Assembly (NCBI GenBank): GCA_025928545.1
Contig: JAICJH010000059.1
Location: 1 to 43,317 of the forward strand
Length of the DNA stretch: 43,317 bases
Origin: Bryobacteraceae bacterium
GTDB lineage: Bacteria; Acidobacteriota; Terriglobia; Bryobacterales; Bryobacteraceae
Direction of reading: 5' to 3'
Below the pieces are notes generated by a model. It had not been told where the DNA came from and did no database searches. It saw only the letters and a list, made by a program, of their open reading frames with translations. Each line of letters begins with the position of its first letter. The first letter of the stretch is position 1. Made by a program: the position numbers and the translations under genes. This document shows positions 22,006 to 30,416 of this stretch, in pieces.

Positions 22006-23214
22006 TTACTTGCGCGCCTCGACGGGCCAGGAATCGCCGCTCACCAGGATTTCGCCATCGACCGGCATGCCCGGCTTCGCGAAGCCGATACCAGTCTTCA
22101 ACTGGAGCTTCACGCCGACCACCTGTTTGACTCTGTCGTCGCGAAAGTAAGTGTTCTCCGGCGTGAAAGTCGCCTGGGGATCGATGCGGGATACGTAGGC
22201 TTCGAGTGGTTTCGCGGGGTCAGAATCGAGGAATATCCGGGCCGTCTGGCCGAGCTTCACCTTGCCGATCTGCCCCTCCGGTACGAAGCCCCGCAGGTAA
22301 ACCTTGCTCATATCGAGAAGAGTGACGATCGGCGTGCCCGCCTGCACCACTTCACCCGGTTCCGCCGTTCGCGTTGCGATGGTGCCATCGAAAGGCGCGA
22401 CAACGATCAGATCGTTACGGTTCTCCTTCGCTTCTTTGAGTTGTGCCTGGATTCGCAGAGCGTCGTGACGCTGCGTTTCAATCTGCGATTTCTGCTGAGC
22501 GATCTGGCTGCGGATGGCGGCCGAAGCGGCTTCGCGGATTCCAGGATTGCTGAGGGCGGCTTTCGCCACGTTGAGCGACCCGGTTGCGGATTCGACTTTG
22601 CGCCGCGCCGCAGCGACCGCGGCTTCCTGAGCGATGGCGGTTGAAGTGGCCTGTTCTCCCTGGCGCTGAGGCACCGCGCCGTCACGGGCGAGCTTGGTGT
22701 AGGCGTCGCGGTCGAAGATGGCGATTTTGAGTGCGCCTTCCTGCTGTGCGAGTTGCGCCTGGGCGGCGGATACTTCCGCTTCCGCCTGATGGACGCGGCC
22801 TTCAGCATCGACCTTCGATTGCTCGATCTGAATATCGTTCTGGCGCAGCTGATCTTCAAGAATTGCGATTTGCTGCTGAGCATAAGTGACGCGCGATCCG
22901 GCTTCGGCGACGGCGGCCTGCGCCTGATCTTCGCGGGATTTCGTCTGGATATCGTCCAGCGTCGCGATGACATCGCCAGCCTTGACTACATCGCCTTCGC
23001 GGACACGGATATCCGAGATGCGTCCCGCGACTTTGGGGGATATTGCCGAATCGTCGCCTTCAATGCGGCCGCTAAGCTGGACGACGCCTTCCGGCACCGG
23101 AGCCGGCTGCAGGAATTTCTTCCAGACGCCATAGCCGATCGCCGCCAGGACGATCAGGATGATGAGTGCCTTCGGCGGGCCTCCGCGTTTTTTAGGGGGT
23201 GTGGCTTCACTCAT
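22006..23214 (-). CDS. HlyD-family periplasmic adaptor (YbhG-like)
   Basis: This 402-residue membrane-fusion protein has one N-terminal membrane anchor (KALIILIVLAAIGYGVW) and a lipoyl-like barrel strand (GVVQLSGRIEGDDSAISPKV then GRISDIRVREGDVVKAGDVI). A long alpha-helical coiled coil follows, rich in Ala/Gln/Glu (about residues 90-265). The return lipoyl half is VVAPFDGTIATRTAEPGEVV, followed by a beta-barrel (KVYLRGFVPEGQIGKVKLGQ). It bridges the inner-membrane pump to the TolC channel. Its ATG overlaps the TetR stop by 8 nt (ATGAGTGA). Confidence 0.94.
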   Translation of the reverse strand: MSEATPPKKRGGPPKALIILIVLAAIGYGVWKKFLQPAPVPEGVVQLSGRIEGDDSAISPKVAGRISDIRVREGDVVKAGDVIATLDDIQTKSREDQAQAAVAEAGSRVTYAQQQIAILEDQLRQNDIQIEQSKVDAEGRVHQAEAEVSAAQAQLAQQEGALKIAIFDRDAYTKLARDGAVPQRQGEQATSTAIAQEAAVAAARRKVESATGSLNVAKAALSNPGIREAASAAIRSQIAQQKSQIETQRHDALRIQAQLKEAKENRNDLIVVAPFDGTIATRTAEPGEVVQAGTPIVTLLDMSKVYLRGFVPEGQIGKVKLGQTARIFLDSDPAKPLEAYVSRIDPQATFTPENTYFRDDRVKQVVGVKLQLKTGIGFAKPGMPVDGEILVSGDSWPVEARK

Positions 23215-23875
23215 GTGCAGTCTTTTCCTTTAGATGTTGGATCGCGTGCAGCGAAAATTCGGCGATATGCGCGGCGATGACGTCGAGATTTTCCGAGGTC
23301 ATTTCGAGGGCCGGCCAAAGCAGGCTGATCATTGGTCCGGCATGCGCGTAGTGGACTACCTGACCGATCACGCTGTGGGCGCAGAGGCGTGTGAGGTCGT
23401 GTTCCGACGGTTTGCCCAGAAGTTTCGAAATGATCTGGCGCATGGCGGCGTAGTTTGGTCCAATAATCTCTTCCACCACGCGGGGAAGCGCCTCGGTGGG
23501 TTGCGCCATTTCGTGGACCATGATGCGCAGGTGGCAGGCGCGACCCGTTTTCGGGTTATGCATACGGCGAAGCATCCCGGACACCATGAGGCGCAGGGCT
23601 TCTTCCGGAGTGGCGGCAGACAGAACGGCGTCACGGGGTTCGGGTTGTCCGCCGGCGGACATCGAGTGGCGAAGAACCGCGAGGTATAGACCGGCCTTAT
23701 CTCGAAAATGATAATTCACAGCGGCGACGTTGGCATTTGCGCGGTTGCAAATGTCGCGGATGGTGGCGGTCTGGTAGCCATGTTCGGCGAAAACCTGTCC
23801 GGCGGCGTCGATGAGACGGGCGCGAGTGGGATCGGAGCTTTCCGTCGGAAGCGGTCGTTGGGCGGAACCAGCCAT
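23207..23875 (-). CDS. TetR-family repressor, CecR-like
   Basis: This 222-residue regulator has an N-terminal HTH (TRARLIDAAGQVFAEHGYQT, then IRDICNRANANVAAVNYHFR) and the CecR/DUF1956-type C-terminal domain (DLTRLCAHSVIGQVVHYAHA then GPMISLLWP). In enterobacteria CecR controls the ybhGFSR efflux operon, and the gene order here (regulator, adaptor, double ATPase, two permeases) matches it with tolC added. The ATG at 23875 is preferred over the TTG at 23878. It has no Shine-Dalgarno sequence, because the -10 box is 8 nt upstream. It probably represses its own operon through the palindrome in the promoter. Confidence 0.93.
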   Translation of the reverse strand: MAGSAQRPLPTESSDPTRARLIDAAGQVFAEHGYQTATIRDICNRANANVAAVNYHFRDKAGLYLAVLRHSMSAGGQPEPRDAVLSAATPEEALRLMVSGMLRRMHNPKTGRACHLRIMVHEMAQPTEALPRVVEEIIGPNYAAMRQIISKLLGKPSEHDLTRLCAHSVIGQVVHYAHAGPMISLLWPALEMTSENLDVIAAHIAEFSLHAIQHLKEKTAHE

Positions 23876-23876
23876 C

Positions 23877-23912
23877 AAACAACAGATTAAAACAGTTGTT
23901 TTACTTTGTCAA
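23877..23912 (-). promoter_or_regulatory. Efflux operon promoter with palindromic TetR operator
   Basis: Minus strand: exact TTGACA (23912-23907), exactly 17 nt, TAATCT (23889-23884), then ATG at 23875. Two overlapping inverted repeats cover it: AAAACA-GT-TGTTTT (23889-23902) within the spacer, and AAACAAC-N11-GTTGTTT (23877-23901) spanning the -10 box. Repressor binding would block RNA polymerase. The predicted transcription start lies within 0-3 nt of the start codon. Confidence 0.7.
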
Positions 23913-23981
23913 GATGATTGGGGAAGACGCTGGAAACCCGGTCGTGAACGGAATGTGCGGAACGAAACCAATTTCCGTTTA

Positions 23982-24033
23982 TATTATTGAATAATAAGGC
24001 GTTAGATGTTTGACGCAGCGGCCCAATAATTGG
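23982..24033. repeat. Two AT-rich palindromes between efflux operon and Oar gene
   Basis: TATTATT-G-AATAATA (23982-23996) and CCAAT-A-ATTGG (24023-24033) are perfect inverted repeats with one-base centres. Both lie in the 222-nt gap between the TetR promoter and the Oar terminator. They could be protein-binding sites; no target is obvious. Confidence 0.5.
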
Positions 24034-24043
24034 TTCGGCACGT

Positions 24044-24074
24044 AAAAAGGGAGGCCCAGGGGCCTCCCTTTTTT
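24044..24074 (-). terminator. Bidirectional intrinsic terminator after the Oar gene
   Basis: AAAAAGGGAGGCC (24044-24056) pairs perfectly with GGCCTCCCTTTTT (24061-24073) around the loop CAGG. U-runs flank both sides, so it can stop transcription in either direction. It lies 24 nt past the stop of the minus-strand Oar gene. Confidence 0.92.
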
Positions 24075-24097
24075 GTACAACGGACTGCAACGATTTG

Positions 24098-27000
24098 TTA
24101 GAAGGAGACCGTCGCCTGCAGGGTCACGAGACGGCGAGACTGCGAAAGACCGGTGCCGCTGGCCGTCACGATCTTGCCGAAGGTCGTCGAATTGATGCTT
24201 TGATCGCCGATCAGGAAGGTGGGATGATTGAAGGCGTTTTCCACGTCCATCCGAATTTCCAGTCCGACACGCTCGTTGATCTTGGTATTCTTCGCCATGC
24301 TCGCATCGAAGCTGCGGATGGAAGGACCGGTGAAGAAGTTCCGCTGGAGGGCGCCTACTGTACCGGGGGCCGGGTTGGAGAACGCCTGGCCGACGAACGG
24401 CGCCACGCCGTCTGTGGATGCACCGCGGCCGTCCACCGGATTGATCGCCGATTGGGCAATGTAGTAGGGACCGTTGCCCGTCATGTAGAAGCCCATCAGA
24501 TCGGTAAGTGCAGAACCGAAAACGAGGGGATTGGCTTCGTTATTGGTCGACCGGGAGGAGCGATTCAGAGTACCGCGGCTACCCGAAGTGATCGAGAAGG
24601 GCGAGCCCGTCTGCCACGCGAAGATTCCGGAGACCTGCCACCCTTCGGTGACGCGGCGCAGAATGAAGTTGTCAGCACGGAGGTTGTGACCTGGGCCGAT
24701 GGGAAGGGCATAGCTGAAGTTCGCCTTAAAGATCCGGTTCACGTCGAAATCGGCTTCACGCGAACGTTCGAGCTTCGTGTTGGCATTGTCCAGAAACGGT
24801 TCGAAATTGGTCGTAGTATCGCCGGCAGCGTCGCTCAGCGCCTTGGACCAAGCGAAGTTCGCCTGGAACTGAAGTCCCTTCGAAAAGCGCCTGGTGGCTT
24901 CGAGTTGCAGACCGTTATACGAACTGTTGGAGAAGTTCGTCATCAGGTTCATCCCCTGACCGTAAGGGCTGGTATAAACCGGGGCAGCCGTTCCGAGCAG
25001 ACGACCCGTGTAAAGGGTATCGGCAAAGGTTCCGACCGCTCCTGTCTGGATTGCGCTCAAGATCGTGGAGTTGGTCAGGAGGGTGCTCGCCATCTGCGCA
25101 AAGTAAGGCATGGGTGCGCTGCCTGGGATAGCGGGATTGTAGGCCGGGTTGAAACTTCCGTTCTTCGCCTGCGCCAGGAAGCCATTGTTTTGGGCCGTCC
25201 TAAAATCTGGCAGGACAGCTCCGATGAGGACCTGGTTCAAATCGAACGCGCGCAGTTCCTTGGTGCCGTGATTGCCGACATAGCGTACGGCAAGAACGGT
25301 GGACTTCCAGGAATGTTCCACACCGAGATTCCATTGCTGAACGTAGGGAGTCACCAGATTCGGATCGATTGCGGCCTGCGCATTCGTGAGACCGGCAGCA
25401 ACCACGTTATCCGCGAAGGTCCTCGGCACCTTCAATGTCGGAGCAGCAATGGCCGGCAGACCTGTGCTGATGCGGGCGGACAAATTCGTGCCAGATACGG
25501 TCGACGCACCCAAGCCGAAATTACTGATCACACTGTTGCGGGTGGCGGTCACGACTTCATCGTTCACAAAGTTGATCGAATAGCCGGCACGCAGGGAAGT
25601 CTTGCCGTCGCCGAACACATCCCACGCCAGACCGACGCTGGGTGCGAAATTGTTCTTGTCCTTTTTGTACCAAGGTCTACCGGTGTCGCCCCCGGTGAAG
25701 TCCAGGGTAGCGTTGCCGAGTAGGGTGGAGATGATATTTCCGTTAGTGACGACGGGCAAGAGTGCGAGGCCGTCGCGCTCGTCCACGGGTGTCTGGTAAT
25801 CCCAGCGAAGACCCATTGTAGCGGTCAACTGGCGGTTCAGTTTCCAGTTGTCGCCCACATACCAGGCGTAGTTTTCAAGGGTGAAATGCGTCAGCGCACT
25901 CTGGCCAGCCACATAACCGGAAGTGCGGCTGGTCGGATTGAAGGTCTGCGAACTGCTGGTAATATAGCCCGCAAGTAAAGCCAGCAGAGAGTTGGCGGCA
26001 GACAGATCTGTGCTGCCGACACCGGGCAACTGGGCCGCAACGAGCCCGGGATTGCCGGTGCCGATACCGAGCGTGTAGGTGGGAGCGATGCCGGCATCGT
26101 TAAAGACTTCCAATCGCGAGTCCTGATACTGCACGCCAAACTGGATGGTATGGCGTCCGAGAATCCAGCTCGCGTTGTCGGAAAAATTGTAAGTGTCGAC
26201 ATTGCGCCCCTGACTGCGGAACGTGTTTACCGGATTTGTGACCGACAGCGGGAGCGAGAGAAAGTACTTTGGGACCTCCGTCGAGGAGACGAAAAGTGCC
26301 GGGGCCCAGTTGAAACCAAATCTCAGTTCATTCGTGAGAGTGGGCTTCGGGTTCCAGCGCCATGCGGATGAGAGCAACTTCGTGTTGTCGACGTTGGCCA
26401 CCTGCGGGATCAGGTTGGTGGAAACGTCAGCGTCCGGACGGTCCAGATCGTCGCGATTCCAGAGATTTGTCAGGCTGATGGAGTTCTTCGTATTCAGAAT
26501 ATAGTCGGTTTTCACCGTCACGTTATCCCGTGTTCGGTTGTTGCGGCGGACAAACGCGTAACCCGCGGTGTTCCGTTGCAGGGCGGCGGTGGAATCGCCA
26601 ACCGTGTAGTTGTTGATTGCAGCGGCAGCAGGCTCAAGAGCGATGATTGCCGCAGTTGTGGAATCGGCGGCAACGCCGGCCGTCGTGAGGAGGTTGACTT
26701 TGCGAACAACGCCACCGGAATCTTTGTAAGTAAAGATGCCCTTGCGTGCATCGTCAGTCAGTACCGTGGAGGTGGAGGGAGTCTGCTGGTGCAGGCGGAA
26801 TGCTTCGTAGTTGGAGTAAAAGAATACCTTGTTCTTGATTACTCGCCCGCCGACGGCAACGCCTGGTTGATTCTGATTCAGGGGAGGAAGCGGTGTGCCG
26901 GACTGGTTACTAAACCAGCTATTCGCGGCGAGGGCCTTGTTCCGGTTTGCCCAGTAAACTTTGCCGTGCAGTGCGTTCGTGCCGGAAGGAGTTACGAAAG

Positions 27001-27715
27001 CTACCTGGCCGGCTCCGCCAAACGCCGAGGTATTGGCGTTCGAAGTCGAGACCGTAACTTCGGCGACCTGGTCGAGGAGCAGGAGATTGGGCAGGAAGTC
27101 CAGGTCGTTCGTGCGAATGAAGTTGTCCTGTATGTTGACGCCATCGATAGTGACGTTCGTGTATTGGGCGCGCAGACCGTTGATCGTGGAAGATCCACGC
27201 GTGGTGACGTTGACGCCGGCCTGGGTGTCAAGGAAAGCCAGTGGGCTGCGGTTGAGGACGGGCAGTTTCTGAAGTTGTTCGTTTGTCAGTGTCGAAGTGA
27301 CTTCTGCATTCGAGACCTGCACAATGCTGGTGGATTCGCTGACGACGTCGACGGAAGTTCCGGCTGCGGCAGCCAGTTTCAGGCTGATTGCCGGGACGTC
27401 GGTTGCGCGGCCGGTGTTGACCTCAACATTGGTCACCTGAACATTTGTGAACCCGGCAGCCTGCACCGAAAGGTCGTAAGTTCCGGGATTTACGCTTGTG
27501 AACGCGAAACTGCCATCCGATGAAGTGGTAGATGAATAAAGGCTGGTTTTGTCGCCCGGTAACTGCAGGCCGACAACTGCTTTCGGAACCGCGGCTCCGG
27601 AAGGATCGAGCACTGTGCCATTCACCCGGGCCGCGACCTGCGCATTTAACGCTGTAACAGCTAAAAGGCTGGCAAATAATATGCTGCCAGCGAGAACAAC
27701 TTTTCGTAGCTTCAT
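24098..27715 (-). CDS. Oar-like TonB-dependent outer-membrane receptor with carboxypeptidase-regulatory domain
   Basis: This full-length protein has 1205 residues and a signal peptide (KVVLAGSILFASLLAVTALN, cut near AQVAA). A carboxypeptidase-regulatory-like beta-sandwich follows (about 28-115: RVNGTVLDPSGAAVPKAVVG through LQAAGF-type repeats), then the TonB plug (about 140-240: LPVLNRSPLAFLDTQAGVNV, INGLRAQYTNVTIDGVNIQD). The rest is a large barrel ending in the outer-membrane signature RRLVTLQATVSF with terminal Phe. This is the common acidobacterial Oar type; ligand unknown, and no adjacent binding lipoprotein suggests a nutrient. The ATG at 27715 gives the signal peptide directly; no good Shine-Dalgarno sequence is visible. 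A perfect terminator follows at 24044-24074. Confidence 0.93.
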   Translation of the reverse strand: MKLRKVVLAGSILFASLLAVTALNAQVAARVNGTVLDPSGAAVPKAVVGLQLPGDKTSLYSSTTSSDGSFAFTSVNPGTYDLSVQAAGFTNVQVTNVEVNTGRATDVPAISLKLAAAAGTSVDVVSESTSIVQVSNAEVTSTLTNEQLQKLPVLNRSPLAFLDTQAGVNVTTRGSSTINGLRAQYTNVTIDGVNIQDNFIRTNDLDFLPNLLLLDQVAEVTVSTSNANTSAFGGAGQVAFVTPSGTNALHGKVYWANRNKALAANSWFSNQSGTPLPPLNQNQPGVAVGGRVIKNKVFFYSNYEAFRLHQQTPSTSTVLTDDARKGIFTYKDSGGVVRKVNLLTTAGVAADSTTAAIIALEPAAAAINNYTVGDSTAALQRNTAGYAFVRRNNRTRDNVTVKTDYILNTKNSISLTNLWNRDDLDRPDADVSTNLIPQVANVDNTKLLSSAWRWNPKPTLTNELRFGFNWAPALFVSSTEVPKYFLSLPLSVTNPVNTFRSQGRNVDTYNFSDNASWILGRHTIQFGVQYQDSRLEVFNDAGIAPTYTLGIGTGNPGLVAAQLPGVGSTDLSAANSLLALLAGYITSSSQTFNPTSRTSGYVAGQSALTHFTLENYAWYVGDNWKLNRQLTATMGLRWDYQTPVDERDGLALLPVVTNGNIISTLLGNATLDFTGGDTGRPWYKKDKNNFAPSVGLAWDVFGDGKTSLRAGYSINFVNDEVVTATRNSVISNFGLGASTVSGTNLSARISTGLPAIAAPTLKVPRTFADNVVAAGLTNAQAAIDPNLVTPYVQQWNLGVEHSWKSTVLAVRYVGNHGTKELRAFDLNQVLIGAVLPDFRTAQNNGFLAQAKNGSFNPAYNPAIPGSAPMPYFAQMASTLLTNSTILSAIQTGAVGTFADTLYTGRLLGTAAPVYTSPYGQGMNLMTNFSNSSYNGLQLEATRRFSKGLQFQANFAWSKALSDAAGDTTTNFEPFLDNANTKLERSREADFDVNRIFKANFSYALPIGPGHNLRADNFILRRVTEGWQVSGIFAWQTGSPFSITSGSRGTLNRSSRSTNNEANPLVFGSALTDLMGFYMTGNGPYYIAQSAINPVDGRGASTDGVAPFVGQAFSNPAPGTVGALQRNFFTGPSIRSFDASMAKNTKINERVGLEIRMDVENAFNHPTFLIGDQSINSTTFGKIVTASGTGLSQSRRLVTLQATVSF

Positions 27716-27970
27716 TATGTAGTTAGAAACCCCGTTTTTCCTTGAGGATGCCTGAAATCCCACCGTTTCGGCACCTCCGAAACGTGGTGTCAACCCCAAT
27801 ATGAGAAATTTACTACAAATGCTAACGAAACTCAAGCTGTTCCGTCTAACGGTCCCCATAAGAAATCAAGGCATTCCGGGTCAAAGCGACGTTTTGAGGG
27901 GCGAAAATAATCGTGGGCGTCCCCAAATCTTGCAGTTGCACAAACATATCAATTCCCATCGAGAATGGGG

Positions 27971-27976
27971 TATACT
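27971..27976 (+). promoter_or_regulatory. -10 box of the TauE/SafE gene with hairpin upstream
   Basis: TATACT lies 8 nt before the GTG at 27985. The inverted repeat CCCAT-N5-ATGGG (27955-27969) sits immediately upstream where the spacer would be, and may be an operator. No clear -35 box is seen. The 269 nt between the divergent Oar start (27715) and this gene hold no other recognisable feature. Confidence 0.4.
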
Positions 27977-27984
27977 CAATTCCA

Positions 27985-28773
27985 GTGGAAATCATCGCTG
28001 GATTCCTGATTGCGCTGGCTATCGGCGCCACCGGTGTGGGCGCCGGCAGCATCACAGCGCCCATTCTGATCCTCTTCTTCGGGATGTCCGCTCCCAATGC
28101 GGTCACCACTTCGCTTGTCTTCAGCACAATCGTGAAGCTCTTCGCGACCCCGATTTACCTTTCGAGGGGTCACGTGAATTTCCGGGTGCTGGCCTACATC
28201 GCGGGCGGCGGATTACCCGCGGTGATCATCGGCAGCATCCTTTTGAATCATCTGGATAAAAACGGGCTGACTCGGCCGATCCTGATCATCGTCGGGATTG
28301 TGGTTCTGATTTCCGCGATGGGAACGTTCTGCCGAAGCATTTCGCCGACAGGGATCGTCGGCACGCCCGTTCACCCTGGCTGGCTGCCTGTTGTGTTCGC
28401 GCCGATCGGATTTGAGGTGGGGTTTTCGTCGGCCGGCGCGGGAGCTCTGGGAACCGTGGCGCTGATGCGTTTCACAACGCTGCACCCGTCCGAAATCGTG
28501 GGGACCGATCTTGCATTCGGCCTTCTGCTCTCAATATTTGCCGGTGGAATTCACGTGATGGCAACAGGAGTTCCGTGGCCGGTGTTGTTGAAATTGCTGG
28601 CGGGCGGTATCCCGGCGGTGTTGATTGGAACGCAGCTGGTAAAAGTTCTTGAGCCGCGCAAGATGCGTCTGGCCTTGTGCGTCTGGCTGATTTACATTGG
28701 CGGGCAACTTTCATGGCGCGCGATTCAGACCCCCACTGCGGCGCCCCCGGCAGCACGTACAACTTCGCGTTAG
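27985..28773 (+). CDS. Sulfite exporter TauE/SafE-family membrane protein
   Basis: This 262-residue protein has about eight membrane segments in two homologous halves. Each half has a TauE/SafE signature: IAGFLIALAIGATGVGAGSI with TAPILILFFGMSAPNAVTTS, and VVFAPIGFEVGFSSAGAGAL with GTVALMRFTTLHPSEIVGTD. The family exports small organic or sulfur anions; the substrate cannot be told. I chose the GTG at 27985 because the first membrane helix begins there and a TATACT box lies just upstream; an in-frame start at 27913 would place extra polar residues before it. The C-terminus is Pro/Ala-rich and short. The next gene follows on the same strand after about 56 nt. Confidence 0.9.
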   Translation: MEIIAGFLIALAIGATGVGAGSITAPILILFFGMSAPNAVTTSLVFSTIVKLFATPIYLSRGHVNFRVLAYIAGGGLPAVIIGSILLNHLDKNGLTRPILIIVGIVVLISAMGTFCRSISPTGIVGTPVHPGWLPVVFAPIGFEVGFSSAGAGALGTVALMRFTTLHPSEIVGTDLAFGLLLSIFAGGIHVMATGVPWPVLLKLLAGGIPAVLIGTQLVKVLEPRKMRLALCVWLIYIGGQLSWRAIQTPTAAPPAARTTSR

Positions 28774-28829
28774 CGCAGTAACCGCGCCCGCGTGTCTTCA
28801 TGAGGCGATTGAGGGTGTACTTTACAGGT

Positions 28830-29693
28830 ATGCGCCCGCGTCACGCCCTGACAGTGGCTTTGCTCGGCCTGAGTGCGGCAATCGCACTGCTGGCGCAACT
28901 GCCGTTCAAGGAATATCCGGCCATCGAGTACGGCAATTTTCCTCTCCCGGCAGACTCGAATTCGAAGACGGACTGGGTGCGGGCGCGGCTACGTTATCCG
29001 GATATTTACGGCTATCCTTTCAAGCCGCTGTTCTATCGGAACGGCGAAGAATTCCCCGGTTACTGGACGATGGATTATCCGCGGTCGGACAGGCATTTGC
29101 TCGCCGGCGTGCAGCGATTGACGCGCATCAACACGCGACAGACGGAACAGGTAGCAAGCCTCGACACTGACGACGTGTTCAACTGGCCGATCCTGTACGC
29201 GGTGGAAGTGGGTCACTGGCAGCTTCCCGACGATCAGGCGAAACAGCTCGGCGAATATCTGCTGCGGGGCGGCTTCCTGATGGTGGACGATTTTCACGGC
29301 GACAGAGAGTGGGCGATCTTCGTCGATGGAATCAACCGCGCATTGCCGGGCAGGGAGATTCTGGACATACCGGATAACGATCCGATTCTCCACACGATTT
29401 ACGACATAACGGAGCGGTTTCAGGTGCCGGGCGCGCAGTACTTCGATTCGGGCCTGCAGTATGAGGCGGGCATGGACCGGTACGCGAATGGCGAACCCGA
29501 TTACAGGGCGGGGAAGACGCCACATTGGCGCGCGATTTACGATGACCGCGGACGCGTCATGGTTGCAATCTGCCACAACATGGATCTGGGCGATGCGTGG
29601 GAAGTGTCGGACGAGCCGCGCTATCCGGAGAAGTGGGCGTCACTGGCTTACCGGATTGCGATGAACTATTTCGTCTACGATCTGACGCATTAG
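28830..29693 (+). CDS. Exported DUF4159-domain protein
   Basis: This protein has about 287 residues, a signal peptide (MRPRHALTVALLGLSAAIAL) and one DUF4159 domain. The domain is marked by VRARLRYPDIYGYPFKPLFY, GEEFPGYWTMDYPRSDRHLL, QLGEYLLRGGFLMVDDFHGD, and the C-terminal ICHNMDLGDAWE with YPEKWASLAYRIAMNYFVYD. The family looks like a class I glutamine-amidotransferase-like fold and is often found with MoxR/aerotolerance-type genes, but its biochemical role is unknown. An earlier ATG at 28800 is in frame and would lengthen the N-terminus by ten residues; the signal peptide is cleaner from 28830. A dispersed repeat lies 23 nt after its stop. Confidence 0.85.
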   Translation: MRPRHALTVALLGLSAAIALLAQLPFKEYPAIEYGNFPLPADSNSKTDWVRARLRYPDIYGYPFKPLFYRNGEEFPGYWTMDYPRSDRHLLAGVQRLTRINTRQTEQVASLDTDDVFNWPILYAVEVGHWQLPDDQAKQLGEYLLRGGFLMVDDFHGDREWAIFVDGINRALPGREILDIPDNDPILHTIYDITERFQVPGAQYFDSGLQYEAGMDRYANGEPDYRAGKTPHWRAIYDDRGRVMVAICHNMDLGDAWEVSDEPRYPEKWASLAYRIAMNYFVYDLTH

Positions 29694-29716
29694 CAGGATG
29701 CGGCAAAACCCAAATG

Positions 29717-29735
29717 GCCGCCGATTCACGCCGAT
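29717..29735 (+). repeat. Dispersed 10-bp-unit repeat, copy B
   Basis: AATG precedes GCCGCCGAT (29717-29725) and one TCACGCCGAT unit (29726-29735), then the AT-rich TTTCAATATT. It lies in the 75-nt gap between the convergent DUF4159 gene and response regulator. Confidence 0.75.
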
Positions 29736-29768
29736 TTTCAATATTCTGTTCGTGCTGCCGACAAGAGC

Positions 29769-30416
29769 TCACAGCTGATCTTTATACTGCTCCAGCGCCA
29801 CCTTCACCAACTGACTTCTGGTGCGCACGCCCAACTTTGCGCACACATGCCGCAGCGATGCCTTGATCGCACCTTCGGAGATTCCCAGGCGAGTTGCAAT
29901 CTCGCGGTTAGTCAGGCCCTGAAGCACTGCGCTCACGACCGACTTGTCGCGCGGCGTCAGCATGGGCGTCTTCGGCTTGCGCGTCCGATCCATCGAGCGA
30001 AGGACCGGCGCGAGATATGTATTCTCGATTGAAACTTCGCCTTTCGCAACGACCAAAATAGTGTCGCGAAGAATATCGATTGAGTGATGCTTGTGGACGA
30101 TGCCGGTGACTCCGGCCTGCACCAGCTGAATCGCTTCGGCATCGCTCATTCCCGCGGTAACCGCGAGTATGTGGCCTTCGAAACGCGACCGGCGCGCCCC
30201 GAGCACGAAATCGATGGCTCGCTCCGCGCCCAGATCGACATCCAGAAGAACGACGGCGGGATTGACCTCGGCCAGCATGCCGAGGGCGTCCGCGGCGGAA
30301 CCTGCCTGTCCTGCGACATGGAAGCGCGCCTCTTTTTCCAGCATGCGCACGAGACCTTCGCGAAACATCGCGTGGTCGTCAACCACCAGCAGGCGGATTG
30401 CAGTCTCACTCAGCAT
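29769..30416 (-). CDS. NarL/FixJ-type response regulator
   Basis: This 215-residue protein has a receiver domain (residues about 7-125: LLVVDDHAMFREGLVRMLEK, phosphoacceptor D59 in VVLLDVDLG) and a C-terminal LuxR-type HTH (about 150-210: MLTPRDKSVVSAVLQGLTNR, then EIATRLGISEGAIKASLRHV). It is the output partner of the PAS kinase, whose stop codon overlaps this start by 7 nt (ATGCTGA). Candidate binding sites are the CTNTCTTTCGA motifs between the kinase and amtB; this is inference. Its 3' end faces the DUF4159 gene. Confidence 0.94.
   Translation of the reverse strand: MLSETAIRLLVVDDHAMFREGLVRMLEKEARFHVAGQAGSAADALGMLAEVNPAVVLLDVDLGAERAIDFVLGARRSRFEGHILAVTAGMSDAEAIQLVQAGVTGIVHKHHSIDILRDTILVVAKGEVSIENTYLAPVLRSMDRTRKPKTPMLTPRDKSVVSAVLQGLTNREIATRLGISEGAIKASLRHVCAKLGVRTRSQLVKVALEQYKDQL

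Noticed and set aside
23707..23912. Possible separate small gene upstream of tetR on the plus strand
   Set aside because: It lies antisense to the TetR helix-turn-helix and across its promoter; no ribosome-binding site.
24095..25723. Plus-strand ORF of 542 codons opposite the Oar receptor
   Set aside because: Antisense to the receptor barrel with no family match that I can see and no start signals.
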